Positions 9,879 through 19,977 of a DNA stretch of 27,279 nt are shown here, in pieces. Source of the DNA: Oppiella nova. Lineage: Eukaryota; Arthropoda; Arachnida; Sarcoptiformes; Oppiidae. Location of the stretch: NCBI GenBank assembly GCA_905397405.1, contig CAJPVJ010000358.1, positions 1 through 27,279 on the forward strand, in the 5' to 3' direction. How positions within the stretch are numbered: the first letter of the stretch is position 1; every line of letters starts with the position of its first letter. The notes beneath the pieces are model-generated. The model made no database searches and was not told where the DNA came from. It was given only the letters and a program-made list of their open reading frames with translations. Both the position numbers and the translations under genes were made by a program.

Positions 9879-10861
9879 AAAATGAATTAAATATATATAA
9901 GTTATGGTAAATAAATTTTTTGAAAAAATGTAATTAAGATATATTTTTAAAAGTAAATAAATTTGATTTTAAACGATAGAGAATAATTAATTTTAAAGTT
10001 AAAAACTTAATCATGCAAATCATACATGAATTAAATTATGTATTAACGAATTAACATGTTTCGCCATCTGTTGTGTGATATATGTATTAAAGTAATGAAT
10101 TATCTCTAACATAGATGGCAACCAATTGTCTCATAAACTTTATGAGTCATAAAGACTTTATTAAAATATTTTTGAACAATTCAATAAACTTTTCATTTAA
10201 ATATTTCAAACAATATTTTGTGAAAACGTTTAAATTAAATAACTTTTTAATTTAATACAAATACAATAATATAAAATAAAATATAATCATAAAAATATAT
10301 CACAATTATAGTGTAAATTGATTTATCGCTTGTAGTCAATAAAATGCATTTTTACAAAAGTTAGTGCTACTGTATTACAGGTATAGAAAATACTATAGAA
10401 AATAAAAATTACATAAAAATTAAAAAGTTTTAAATCAGTTTACAAAAAAAAAGTATATATACAATAAACAATTAAAATTACAAATAATAAAATCACACTG
10501 GTAATGATTTAATCATTGTTGTTTTTGTTTGTGCTAGTTTGAAATGTTTAATAGTTACTGTAATAGCAAACTGAATATTGAGCAAGTATAAAAAATATGA
10601 TGAAATAAGTGCATACGTTATGCCAAACATTCAAATAACGCAATACATTGTCAGGTATTAGTATACGCATGCGCATATTATATTACAATATAGTCTCATT
10701 ATAGTAACATAACTACTACAAACTTAGTTAACCAGCATATTTTTAATTAATCTAGTTAAATATAAAATGTATAACCAAGTAAGCAACTTATAAATAAATG
10801 TTTGCTTAAAATAATTAGAAAATATTTATATGAAACTTATTACAATTTAATTAACATAACG
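9879..10861. other. AT-rich intergenic spacer, nothing recognised
   Basis: The 3' flank of the LRR gene and the distal upstream region of the ribonucleotide reductase gene. There are polyadenylation-like AATAAA words near 9908, but no open frame, RNA gene or clear repeat. Confidence 0.6.
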
Positions 10862-10948
10862 CGTGTATTATAGCGGGCGTTGACTGTAAGCCAAAGCACT
10901 GTTTGTTATGTTTTGGCGCAAAACAGTCACACAATAGCCGTTCAGTTG
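10862..10948 (+). promoter_or_regulatory. Putative core promoter of the ribonucleotide reductase gene
   Basis: The 200 bases before the first ATG are richer in G+C than the spacer. They contain a TATA-like GTATTATAG near 10864, an E2F-type site at 10911-10923, and TCAGTTG at 10942-10948, which fits the arthropod initiator consensus. The spacing from TATA-like word to initiator is too long for a classical TATA promoter, so the initiator choice is tentative. Confidence 0.4.
10911..10923. promoter_or_regulatory. E2F/DP binding site
   Basis: TTTTGGCGCAAAA matches the E2F consensus TTTSSCGC on both strands as a near-palindrome. It lies about 145 bases upstream of the first in-frame ATG of the ribonucleotide reductase large subunit. 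Ribonucleotide reductase genes are well-known E2F targets at the G1/S transition in animals, which supports a real site. Confidence 0.7.
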
Positions 10949-11065
10949 TATTGCGAGCGCATTGAGTGTCACTTTAACTGTGATTTTGTCAACAATTTGA
11001 ATACAAATTCAGTTTTAATTGCAATTATTTTTAACACCATTTTCTATACCAAAACGACTGAACAC

Positions 11066-14038
11066 ATGGCGATCAGCAGTAGTACCACCACTCAAGTGGC
11101 GGCCACCGATGGCACCGGTAGTCTCAGCGCCGGGAGTGTTAGCGCCGGTACCGGTGGTGGTGGTGGCGGTGGCGGTGGCCAGGGAGGCAGAGGCGCCGCT
11201 GGGGCGATGTATGTCGTGAAGCGGGACGGGAGGCACGAGTCGGTAATGTTTGACAAAATCACGTCAAGAATCGCTAAACTCTGCTATGAGTTGGACATGA
11301 ATTTCGTGGACCCGACGGCCATCACATTGAAGGTATGGATCAGTTTCGGTGATAATTAGTGGTATGTGTGTGTGTGCGAGAGTGAGAGACCGTTGATTAT
11401 AATCATTAAGTCATTGATTGGTAACCATTATCTCATATGCCATCCCTTGCCTCCCGTTCCCCTCTGACCACCAGGTGATAGCGGGTCTGTATTCGGGCGT
11501 AACGACTGTCCAATTGGATGAGTTGGCGGCGGAGATCGCGGCGACAATGACCACAAGACACGCCGATTACGCCAAACTCGCCGCCCGTATAGTCGTCTCA
11601 AACCTCCACAAAGAGACCAAAAAGAACTTCTCGGATGTGATCCACGACTTGCACACAATGGTGAATGAAGTGACCGGGAGGTCGGCGCCCATGATCTCTG
11701 AGCGCACGTACGCTGTGGTGATGGCGAACGCCGAGCGCCTCAACTCTGCCATTATCTACGACCGCGACTTCCACTACAACTACTTCGGCTTCAAGACTCT
11801 CGAACGGAGTTACCTCTTGAGGATCAACGGCAAGATAGCGGAGAGACCACAGCATCTGCTCATGCGGACGGCGGTCGGCATCCATGACAACGACATCGAC
11901 GCCGCCATTGAGACCTATAACCTGATGTCCGAGCGGTGGTTCACTCACGCGTCGCCCACACTGTTCAACGCCGGTATGTCATTGAGATGTGTGTAACACC
12001 CGTTCCCCTTAATACCGGTGCTCTTACTGTATATGACAGGCACTCCACGACCGCAACTGTCCTCTTGTTTCCTGTTAACGATGTCCGAGGACTCGATTGA
12101 AGGTATTTTCGATACCCTTAAGCAGTGCGCCGTTATCTCGAAGGCCGCGGGAGGTATTGGTCTCAATGTCCACTGTATCCGGGCGTCCGGTACTCTAATC
12201 AACGGCACAAACGGCACGTCCAATGGGTTGGTGCCGATGCTCCGGTGCTATAACAATGTGGCCCGTTATGTGGATCAGGGCGGCAACAAACGGCCCGGTA
12301 TTACACGCTTTTAGACTTTGTTTTCGTTGTGTTTAAATGTGATTTTTGTTTGAACTACAGGTGCGTTCGCCATATACGTCGAGCCCTGGCATTCAGACAT
12401 TTTCCAGTTCCTCGACTTACGTAAGAACACCGGCGCCGAGGAGCAGAGGGCTCGCGACCTATTCCTCGCCCTTTGGGTGCCCGACCTGTTCATGAAGCGC
12501 GTGGAGGCGGACGCCATGTGGTCGCTGATGTGTCCGCACGACTGTCCCGGCCTGTTCGACACGTGGGGCGAGGAGTTCGAGCGCCTGTACGAGAAGTACG
12601 AGAAGGAGAAGCGCTTCACACGTCAGGTGCGGGCGCAGACACTGTGGTTCGCGATAGTCGAGGCCCAGATCGAGACGGGAACGCCGTATATGGTATGTAT
12701 GGACACCAATGAGATGTTTGATTGTGTCTAACTGTCTGTCCCCTACCGGTGCGCGCAGGTGTACAAAGACCACTGCAATCGGAAATCCAATCAACAAAAC
12801 TTGGGAACCATTAAGTGCTCGAACTTATGCACAGAGATTGTCGAGTATTCCTCGCCGGACGAGATCGCGGTCTGCAATCTGGCGTCCATTGCGGTCAACA
12901 GGTTTGTCGACAAAACCAGCCGTACGTACGACTTCCAGAAGCTCCGGGAGGTGACCAAAATCGTGACCAAAAACCTGAATAAGATAATAGATGTCAACTA
13001 TTATCCGCTGCCGGAGTGCGAGCGCTCCAACAAAAGGCACCGACCGATCGGTATTGGCGTTCAGGGATTAGCCGACGCTTTCATTTTGATGCGACAGCCC
13101 TTTGAGAGTCCTGAGGCCAAGGAGTTGAATATCAAGGTGTTTGAGACCATATATTACGGGGCGTTGGAGGCCTCGTGCGAGTTGGCCGAAAGGGACGGCC
13201 CCTACGAGACCTATAAGGGCTCTCCCGTGTCGAAGGGTGTGCTTCAGTACGAGATGTGGGGCCGAAAGCCGACCGATTTGTGGGACTGGGAGGCGCTGAA
13301 GGCCAAGATCGCCAAACACGGCATCCGGAATAGCCTACTGTTGGCGCCGATGCCCACCGCCTCCACCGCACAGATATTGGGTAACAACGAGTCCATAGAG
13401 GCCTACACTTCAAACATATACACCCGTCGAGTGCTTTCCGGAGAGTTTCAGGTATTTATTGATTAGCTTTTTGTGTAGTTTTTGTTGTCATAAATCACTA
13501 ATTGATATAATATTTGAATTTTTATTGATTACCACAACAGGTGGTGAACCATCACCTGCTCCGAGACCTCACCGAACGCGGCCTGTGGTCGGAACAGATG
13601 AAGATGGAGATCATCGCAAAGCACGGATCCGTTCAGACCATAGACGCCATTCCCAAAGACCTCAAAGATCTGTATAAAACTGTTTGGGAGATCTCGCAGA
13701 AGCGCATACTGGAGATGGCGGCCGACAGGGGCGCGTACATCGACCAGAGCCAGTCCCTCAACGTCCATATCGCTGAGCCATCCATGGCTAAGATCACGTC
13801 AATGCACTTCTATGGCTGGAAACTGGGCCTCAAGACCGGTATGTATTACCTGAGGACAAAACCGGCCGCCAATGCCATCCAATTTACGGTCGATAAGACT
13901 AAACTGATCGCTAAGAGCACCGCCGATGTGGCGGCCAATGGTGTCAACGGATCCGGTGATAAGCCGAAGCCGACGGCCGAAGAGGTGATGTTGTGTTCCC
14001 TACAGAATAAGGACGAGTGCCTTATGTGCGGCTCTTAA
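11066..14038 (+). CDS. RRM1: Ribonucleoside-diphosphate reductase large subunit (class Ia)
   Basis: Catalyses reduction of NDPs to dNDPs in the cytosol together with the small radical-bearing subunit, the committed step of dNTP synthesis. Six exons join in frame: 11066-11332, 11475-11973, 12040-12297, 12361-12692, 12759-13451 and 13541-14038, all GT-AG, with intron phases 0,1,1,0,0. The product is 848 residues, or 801 from the ATG at 11207. Landmarks: N-terminal ATP-cone (VVKRDGR to FDKITSRI), the first active-site Cys in [10 protein letters not shown], the radical-site block CSNLCTEI (Asn, Cys, Glu), the second redox Cys in [23 protein letters not shown] for phosphate binding, two Tyr of the radical-transfer path in MHFYGWK and TGMYYLRT, and the C-terminal thiol pair DECLMCGS. 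The 801-residue form matches the usual animal length (about 790). The longer start adds 47 residues rich in Ser, Thr, Ala and a Gly run; the true start is uncertain. Confidence 0.96.
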
Positions 14039-14676
14039 GGGAACGGTATGTTTGCACTCAATGTGTGTTCAGTTTTTGATTTTGATTGTCATTAGATTTA
14101 TAAATTGAATCCACTTTTAATGCCAATTCATTAATTTAGTCAAACATTTAATGGACTTTTTAAATGTATTTGTACTCCGATTGTATTGATTTTTAATGAT
14201 TTGTTTGATTTTCATTTGGTTTGCTTTTTAAGAATTAAATTTTTGTGTTAATTTTAAAATAAAAATAATTTGATCCATAAGTTTGTAAAACAATTACTTT
14301 ATTTTAATCAATAAAATCTCTCATTTAAAATAAAATCAGTGCGAAAACAAAGTTACATTTGGTTTACTGTCAATACAATTATCGTAGAAAACGTATTTTT
14401 AATGGCATTTCAATTGAAAGTACGGTAATAATAATAATACCATAAAGTTTAAAATTAAGTCTAATTAAACAATAGCTTTGAGATTACATATCAATAGAGA
14501 GACAACATGCAGATCTTTTAATACAATTTGTAATTACGGTATAGTATAGAGAAAGTAATTAAACTATGAATACATTTATAGGGTTTACAAAACAAATAAA
14601 AAATATTTTCCGCAAAAAGTTTTGAACAATCGTTTCAATAGTAAATAGTAATACTGTTGTCGATGGCAACCACAGA
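14039..14676. other. Convergent 3' regions of RRM1 and PRPSAP
   Basis: The two genes end toward each other here. The right part, from about 14393, is the PRPSAP 3' untranslated region or downstream flank, because an inverted diverged copy of it follows the last-exon copy at 18503-18815. AATAAA-type words occur near 14309. No other gene was seen. Confidence 0.6.
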
Positions 14677-17504
14677 TCAGTCCTCGAGAGTGACATTTCT
14701 GAACAAATAAGACATCGACTCCTTGTTGTGTATCCGACGTATGGCTTCGGCCAACAGCACCGATATGTCGATTGTCTTGATTTTGTTGCACTGCATCTTC
14801 TGCACCTCATGAGGAACTGGATGTCAAACACACAAACATTGCATAAGTTTTAAGTCTAATAAATAAATTGCATTTTAATCGCTGTATTAAAACTAATCGT
14901 AAGAAATAGTTAATTCAGTTTAAGAATTGGTTTTCTACGAGAGAGCTATAGGTTTATGAGTGGAGAGAGAGAGAGAGAGAGAGGTCTCTCGAGACATACC
15001 GGTGTTGGTGACGACCACCTCATTGATGTACGACTCCTCTATGAGTCGGGGCGCGTCCAGACTGAGCAGTCCATGGGTGGCCAACACGTATATCTTGTAG
15101 GCGCCCCTCTCTTTCAACACCTCGGCCGCCGACACGAACGTCTGCACGTCGTCCACCATGTCGTCCACCATAATGGCTATCCGTCCGCCGACGTCCCCGA
15201 CCACAGTCATCGGCGGCTTATTCTTAGCCGCCTGTGTGGGCATGGGATCCAGGCCCACGTCAAACGTCTTAATACCCGGCTCCTCGACAGGAGGCGGTGA
15301 GTAGCGGCCGTCCACTTCGTCCGACTCCGACTCCTTTTGCTCGCCGTGAAGGACGGCTATACCGAGCCGTAGGCGCTCGGCATAGGACGTGGCCTTCTTG
15401 GCAGAGCCCGGGTCTTTGGCTACGATAACGGCGTTCCGGTAGTCCGGGATCTGCTCCTGAATGTACTGCAGTAGGAATGGCGACGCTCTCAGGTTGTCGA
15501 CGGGCACGTCAAAGAAGCCTTGGACCTAATCCGGTGATCATGTCATAGGAATAAGCGATTAATTGGTTAATTGGATTCAAGTTTAGGGGACAGTATGTTA
15601 GACACTATAAACTTATCAAACAATTAGGGTATAAGTGTTATAATAAATGTGGAGTGAGTGAGTGAGTGAGTGAGAGAGAGAGACAACTGCGAACACATCG
15701 CGACATCTGTGGGACAAAGCGTTCACACGTTTCGCACAACACTTTGTAAACAATAATCACATATCCATTGACGAAGCGGTGATAGTCATCGCCAGTGAAG
15801 ACATACCACATCGCCAACAGCGGACCCAATGGCCGGCACCTCATCCGATATGATACTAATCGCCGGCAACTCTCACCGCGAGTTAGCCAAAGAGATCAGC
15901 AACCGGTTGGGCGTACGACTGGCCTCCCAGTCCCTCTACCACTCGACCAATCGGGAGACAGTGCTGGACATCGGGGACTCCGTGAGGGGACGGGACTGCT
16001 ATCTGATCCAAACGGGCGGTAAGGACGTGAACAACAACATAATGGAGCTCTTGATTATGGCCTACGCGTGTAAGACCTCCTCAGCCAAGAACATTGTGGG
16101 AGTCATACCATACCTGCCGTACGGCAAGCAGTCGAAGATGCGGAAGAGGGGCGCCATTGTTGCCAAACTCCTCGCGAAGTTGATCTGTAAGGCCGGCTTC
16201 ACTCACATCATCACAATGGATATGCACCAGAAGGAGGTTAGGGGTGTGCATGGGGTTAGGGGTTTGAGGCAGGGGAACGGTATGTCTGTGTCTATGAGTG
16301 CTGNNNNNNNNNNNNNNNNNNNNNNNNNNNNNNNNNNNNNNNNNNNNNNNNNNNNNNNNNNNNNNNNNNNNNNNNNNNNNNNNNNNNNNNNNNNNNNNNN
16401 NNNNNNNNNNNNNNNNNNNNNNNNNNNNNNNNNNNNNNNNNNNNNNNNNNNNNNNNNNNNNNNNNNNNNNNNNNNNNNNNNNNNNNNNNNNNNNNNNNNN
16501 NNNNNNNNNNNNNNNNNNNNNNNNNNNNNNNNNNNNNNNNNNNNNNNNNNNNNNNNNNNNNNNNNNNNNNNNNNNNNNNNNNNNNNNNNNNNNNNNNNNN
16601 NNNNNNNNNNNNNNNNNNNNNNNNNNNNNNNNNNNNNNNNNNNNNNNNNNNNNNNNNNNNNNNNNNNNNNNNNNNNNNNNNNNNNNNNNNNNNNNNNNNN
16701 NNNNNNNNNNNNNNNNNNNNNNNNNNNNNNNNNNNNNNNNNNNNNNNNNNNNNNNNNNNNNNNNNNNNNNNNNNNNNNNNNNNNNNNNNNNNNNNNNNNN
16801 NNNNNNNNNNNNNNNNNNNNNNNNNNNNNNNNNNNNNNNNNNNNNNNNNNNNNNNNNNNNNNNNNNNNNNNNNNNNNNNNNNNNNNNNNNNNNNNNNNNN
16901 NNNNNNNNNNNNNNNNNNNNNNNNNNNNNNNNNNNNNNNNNNNNNNNNNNNNNNNNNNNNNNNNNNNNNNNNNNNNNNNNNNNNNNNNNNNNNNNNNNNN
17001 NNNNNNNNNNNNNNNNNNNNNNNNNNNNNCAGCACTCATAGACACAGACATACCGTTCCCCTGCCTCAAACCCCTAACCCCATGCACACCCCTAACCTCC
17101 TTCTGGTGCATATCCATTGTGATGATGTGAGTGAAGCCGGCCTTACAGATCAACTTCGCGAGGAGTTTGGCAACAATGGCGCCCCTCTTCCGCATCTTCG
17201 ACTGCTTGCCGTACGGCAGGTATGGTATGACTCCCACAATGTTCTTGGCTGAGGAGGTCTTACACGCGTAGGCCATAATCAAGAGCTCCATTATGTTGTT
17301 GTTCACGTCCTTACCGCCCGTTTGGATCAGATAGCAGTCCCGTCCCCTCACGGAGTCCCCGATGTCCAGCACTGTCTCCCGATTGGTCGAGTGGTAGAGG
17401 GACTGGGAGGCCAGTCGTACGCCCAACCGGTTGCTGATCTCTTTGGCTAACTCGCGGTGAGAGTTGCCGGCGATTAGTATCATATCGGATGAGGTGCCGG
17501 CCAT
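14677..17504 (-). CDS. PRPSAP: Phosphoribosyl-pyrophosphate synthase-associated protein (PRPSAP1/2 type)
   Basis: Three minus-strand exons join in frame to 357 residues: 17504-17090, 15518-15000 and 14816-14677, both introns phase 1. This is a non-catalytic regulatory homologue of ribose-phosphate pyrophosphokinase, known to associate with and restrain PRPP synthase in the cytosol. Exon 1 gives the N-terminal phosphoribosyltransferase-like half, with [30 protein letters not shown] and [10 protein letters not shown]. Exon 2 starts [15 protein letters not shown] and holds the insert after [13 protein letters not shown] that marks associated proteins, then [15 protein letters not shown]; the next residues (MVDDVQTFV) lack the PRPP-loop pattern of true synthases. 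Exon 3 encodes [10 protein letters not shown] to SMSYLFRN. Intron 1 as drawn spans a 726-N gap and an inverted duplicate of exon 1, so the link between exons 1 and 2 is the weak point. Intron 2 (183 bp) contains a GA microsatellite. Confidence 0.85.
14962..14983. repeat. (GA)n microsatellite in PRPSAP intron 2
   Basis: About 22 bases of GA repeat lie inside the 183-bp second intron of the minus-strand gene, close to its donor site. Confidence 0.9.
15651..15683. repeat. (GAGT)n/(GA)n microsatellite at duplication edge
   Basis: A GAGT run followed by GA repeats. The inverted exon-1 copy and its 5' flank begin immediately to the right of it, so it marks the left breakpoint of that copy. Confidence 0.85.
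15684..16303 (+). pseudogene. Inverted duplicate of PRPSAP 5' flank, exon 1 and intron start
   Basis: An ATG at 15829 opens an exon of 415 bases to a donor at 16244, identical as read to the minus-strand exon 1 at 17504-17090. The first 60 bases of intron follow, to the N gap. The 5' flank resembles the more distant copy (17940-18281), sharing the 19-bp ACCACATCGCCAACAGCGG before the ATG. No exon 2 exists in this orientation to the right of the gap, so it cannot make a full protein unless the gap supplies one. It is either a genuine inverted duplication or an assembly or haplotype artefact. Confidence 0.8.
16304..17029. other. Assembly gap (726 N) at the palindrome centre
   Basis: A run of 726 unknown bases. 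The last base on the left (16303) and the first on the right (17030) are exact mirror partners, so the gap sits precisely between inverted arms. Frames drawn through it are meaningless. Confidence 0.99.
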
Positions 17505-18281
17505 TGGGTATGTCTTCACTGGCGATGACTATCACCGCAAAGTCAATGGATATGTGATTATTGTTTACAAAGTGTTGTGCGAAACGTGTGAACGCTTTGT
17601 CCCACAGATGTCGCGATGTGTTGACAGTTGTCTCTCCCTCGCCTCCCTCTCCCGCACTAACCAATGACTCTCTCAAACCCTCTCTCCGGCTCTCTCTCTC
17701 TCTCGAAGTCTCTCTCAAACACTGAATAACTTTCATAACTAACTGACAATTACTAAACCAATAGCTCTCTCGTAATAAACCACTTGTTGAACACAATTAA
17801 CTATATTTATGATTACATTGGTCGAGTGGTAGAGGGACTGGGAGGCCAGTCGTACGCCCAACCGGTTGCTGATCTCTTTGGCTAACTCGCGGTGAGAGTT
17901 GCCGGCGATTAGTATCATATCGGATGAGGTGCCGGCCATTGGGTCCGCTGTTGGCGATGTGGTATGTCTTCACTGGCGATGACTATCACCGCTTCGTCAA
18001 TGGATATGTGATTATTGTTTACAAAGTGTTGTGCGAAACGTGTGAACGCTTTGTCCCACAGATGTCGCGATGTGTTCGCAGTTGTCTCTCTCTCGCCTCC
18101 CTCTCCCGCACTAACCAATGACTCTCTCAAACCCTCTCTCCGGCTCTCTCTCTCTCTCTCTCTCTCTCGAAGTCTCTCTCAAACACTGAATAACTTTCAT
18201 AACTAACTGACAATTACTAAACCAATAGCTCTCTCGTAATAAACCACTTGTTGAACACAATTAACTATATTTATGATTACA
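17382..18281 (-). repeat. Tandem duplication of PRPSAP 5' flank and first 41 codons
   Basis: Unit 1 is 17382-17816 and unit 2 is 17817-18281. Each holds the first 41 codons of exon 1 plus about 330 bases of upstream sequence, including a CT-rich tract. They differ by a 19-bp deletion just before the ATG in unit 1, a longer CT run in unit 2, and a few substitutions (for example TTT versus GAA near 17541/17993). Confidence 0.85.
17817..17939 (-). pseudogene. Truncated tandem copy of PRPSAP exon 1
   Basis: Reading leftward from an ATG at 17939, 41 codons match exon 1 up to SLYHSTN. The sequence then switches directly into the upstream flank of the next copy, adding a meaningless tail (VIINIVNC and onward). 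It cannot encode a functional protein. Its upstream sequence could still act as the promoter for the locus. Confidence 0.8.
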
Positions 18282-18318
18282 ATTAACACACAAAAAACAA
18301 AAACATAACTCATTTGTT

Positions 18319-18815
18319 AGACTTAAACACACTATGAGTATGTGATGTGTTTGACATCCAGTCCCCCTTATGAGGTGCAGACCACGTAATTCAATAAATC
18401 AAGACAATCGACATACCGGTGCTGTTGGCCGAAGCCATACGTCGGATACACAGCAAGGAGTCGATGTCTTATTTGTTCCGAAATGTCACTCTCGAGGACT
18501 GATCTGTGGTTGCCATCGATAACAGTATTACTATTTACTATTGAAACTATTGTTCAAAACTTTTTGGGGAAAACATTTTTTTTATTTGTTTTGTAAACCC
18601 TATAAATGTATTCATAGTTTGTTTAATTACTTTCAAATTATTGTACATTATATACCGTAATTACAAATTGTATTAAAATGTCTGCATTTTGTCTATCTAG
18701 TGATTCGTAATCTCAAAGCTATTGTTTAATAAGACTTTTAATAATTTTAAACTTTATGGTATTATTATTATTATTACTTTCAATTGAAATATTGTACCAT
18801 TAAAAAATACGTCTT
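18319..18815 (+). pseudogene. Decayed inverted copy of PRPSAP last exon and 3' flank
   Basis: The end of intron 2 (GTGTTTGACATCCAG), the last exon (about 18376-18503) and the 3' flank match the reverse complement of about 14393-14868. The exon part from GACAATCGACAT to the stop is nearly identical. Its beginning is damaged: there is a 2-base gain after the acceptor, then altered sequence with an in-frame TAA and a 1-base loss where the intact gene encodes QKMQCNKIK. The downstream flank shows scattered substitutions and indels, so this is a true older duplication and not a mirrored read. Confidence 0.8.
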
Positions 18816-19806
18816 ATAGTATAAAATTTATCTAGATTATTTTCATAATTTTAAGAGTATTTTCCATTTAAATAACGAAATACTATTACCAACTTTAAAC
18901 TGTTTTAAAACTTTTTCAATTTGTTATCATATCATAAAAGGACCCAAACCTTCGATTTATTTAATATGCCATTCATTAACGATATATTATGAACTTTAAG
19001 TACCTTTTAATATACTCTTACATTGGTTTTCTATGGGAGACTGACTACACACCAAAAAGTCTTTTGTTTTGAAACAGATTTTCATTTTCATTGATTTGCG
19101 ATTAAAACTGATTGACAATCGATGTGTTAATTAGTGGTAAGTCTGTGGTCACCACAACTCACGAGTGGACAACACTTGCCATCAATTCATACACAAAGAG
19201 GTGACGAAATGGTAAAGAAATGAACAAATTGTTCATTAAATGCCTTTAACTCATGAGTTACACAGAGAAAAAACTTTTGATGAAAATTGTGGGCTAAAGT
19301 GACTATTAGTTACCATACGAAATGTGAACTAAAAAAGTTTTGAGACTTTTATTTAATACTCATTAGATGTGACCAAAAATGAGTGTTTCATTTGATAAAC
19401 ACAATGTTTACTCATTGACTAAAATACATGAATATATGGTTTCAAATGAAAAAGTGAATAATTTTAAAAAGCGAGTTAATACGAATCGTAGTTTTCAAAT
19501 TGACATTAAAACATGACTTATCAATAGCTACTGGATTTTAAATCAAATGGACACTTGAGTCGCTGAATTTTTATATAAAATAATTTTTAAATTTAAAAAC
19601 TGTAAAATTGTAATTTGGATGAAATAATGTGAGACAAAAGGCAAATACATATAAATATTTTAAGTTCAAACTAACATATATACTGGTATTAACAGTGTGT
19701 ATCCGGTTATAAATGAGTGTTTAAATACCCAATAAAATGAATACATTAAAACTATAGTAAGCGTTTACTTGTGACTATACTAAGTATGCATTACGGGAAC
19801 TGGCAA
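18816..19806. other. Intergenic spacer, nothing recognised
   Basis: AT-rich sequence without open frames, RNA genes or conserved coding pattern. Bases 19140-19260 contain a few short palindromic words (for example CTCATGAG) but no clear element boundaries. Confidence 0.55.
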
Positions 19807-19977
19807 ATTGACCTAAAAACCAATTGACCTAAACTTAAATAACTTAATGACCAATAGACTTTTGACCATTGTAAGAATAGGTAAGGTCAAGGGGAACATT
19901 TTACACTGGTCATCTGGTATATTTACCTACTGGTCATTAAGTTATTTAAGTTTAGGTCAATTGGTTTTTAGGTCAAT
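19807..19977. mobile_element. Foldback/MITE-like element 1 with 47-bp perfect inverted arms
   Basis: Arms 19807-19853 and 19931-19977 are perfect reverse complements (47 of 47), separated by 77 bases. Each arm begins ATTGACCTAA and contains two GACCTAA units; the loop contains further GACC/GGTC words. It has no coding capacity. Perfect arms point to recent insertion or ongoing hairpin-based maintenance. Confidence 0.7.

Noticed and set aside
11015-13413. Many long frames antisense or out of frame to RRM1
   Set aside because: They are shadows of GC-rich exons; the correct frame gives a continuous, spliced ribonucleotide reductase.
16298-17041. Long open frames across the N run
   Set aside because: They consist of unknown bases and carry no information.
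17818-17840. tRNA-like words (TGGTCGAGTGGTAGAGG) in two places
   Set aside because: They are the antisense of PRPSAP exon 1 codons, repeated by the tandem duplication, and no cloverleaf can be drawn around them.
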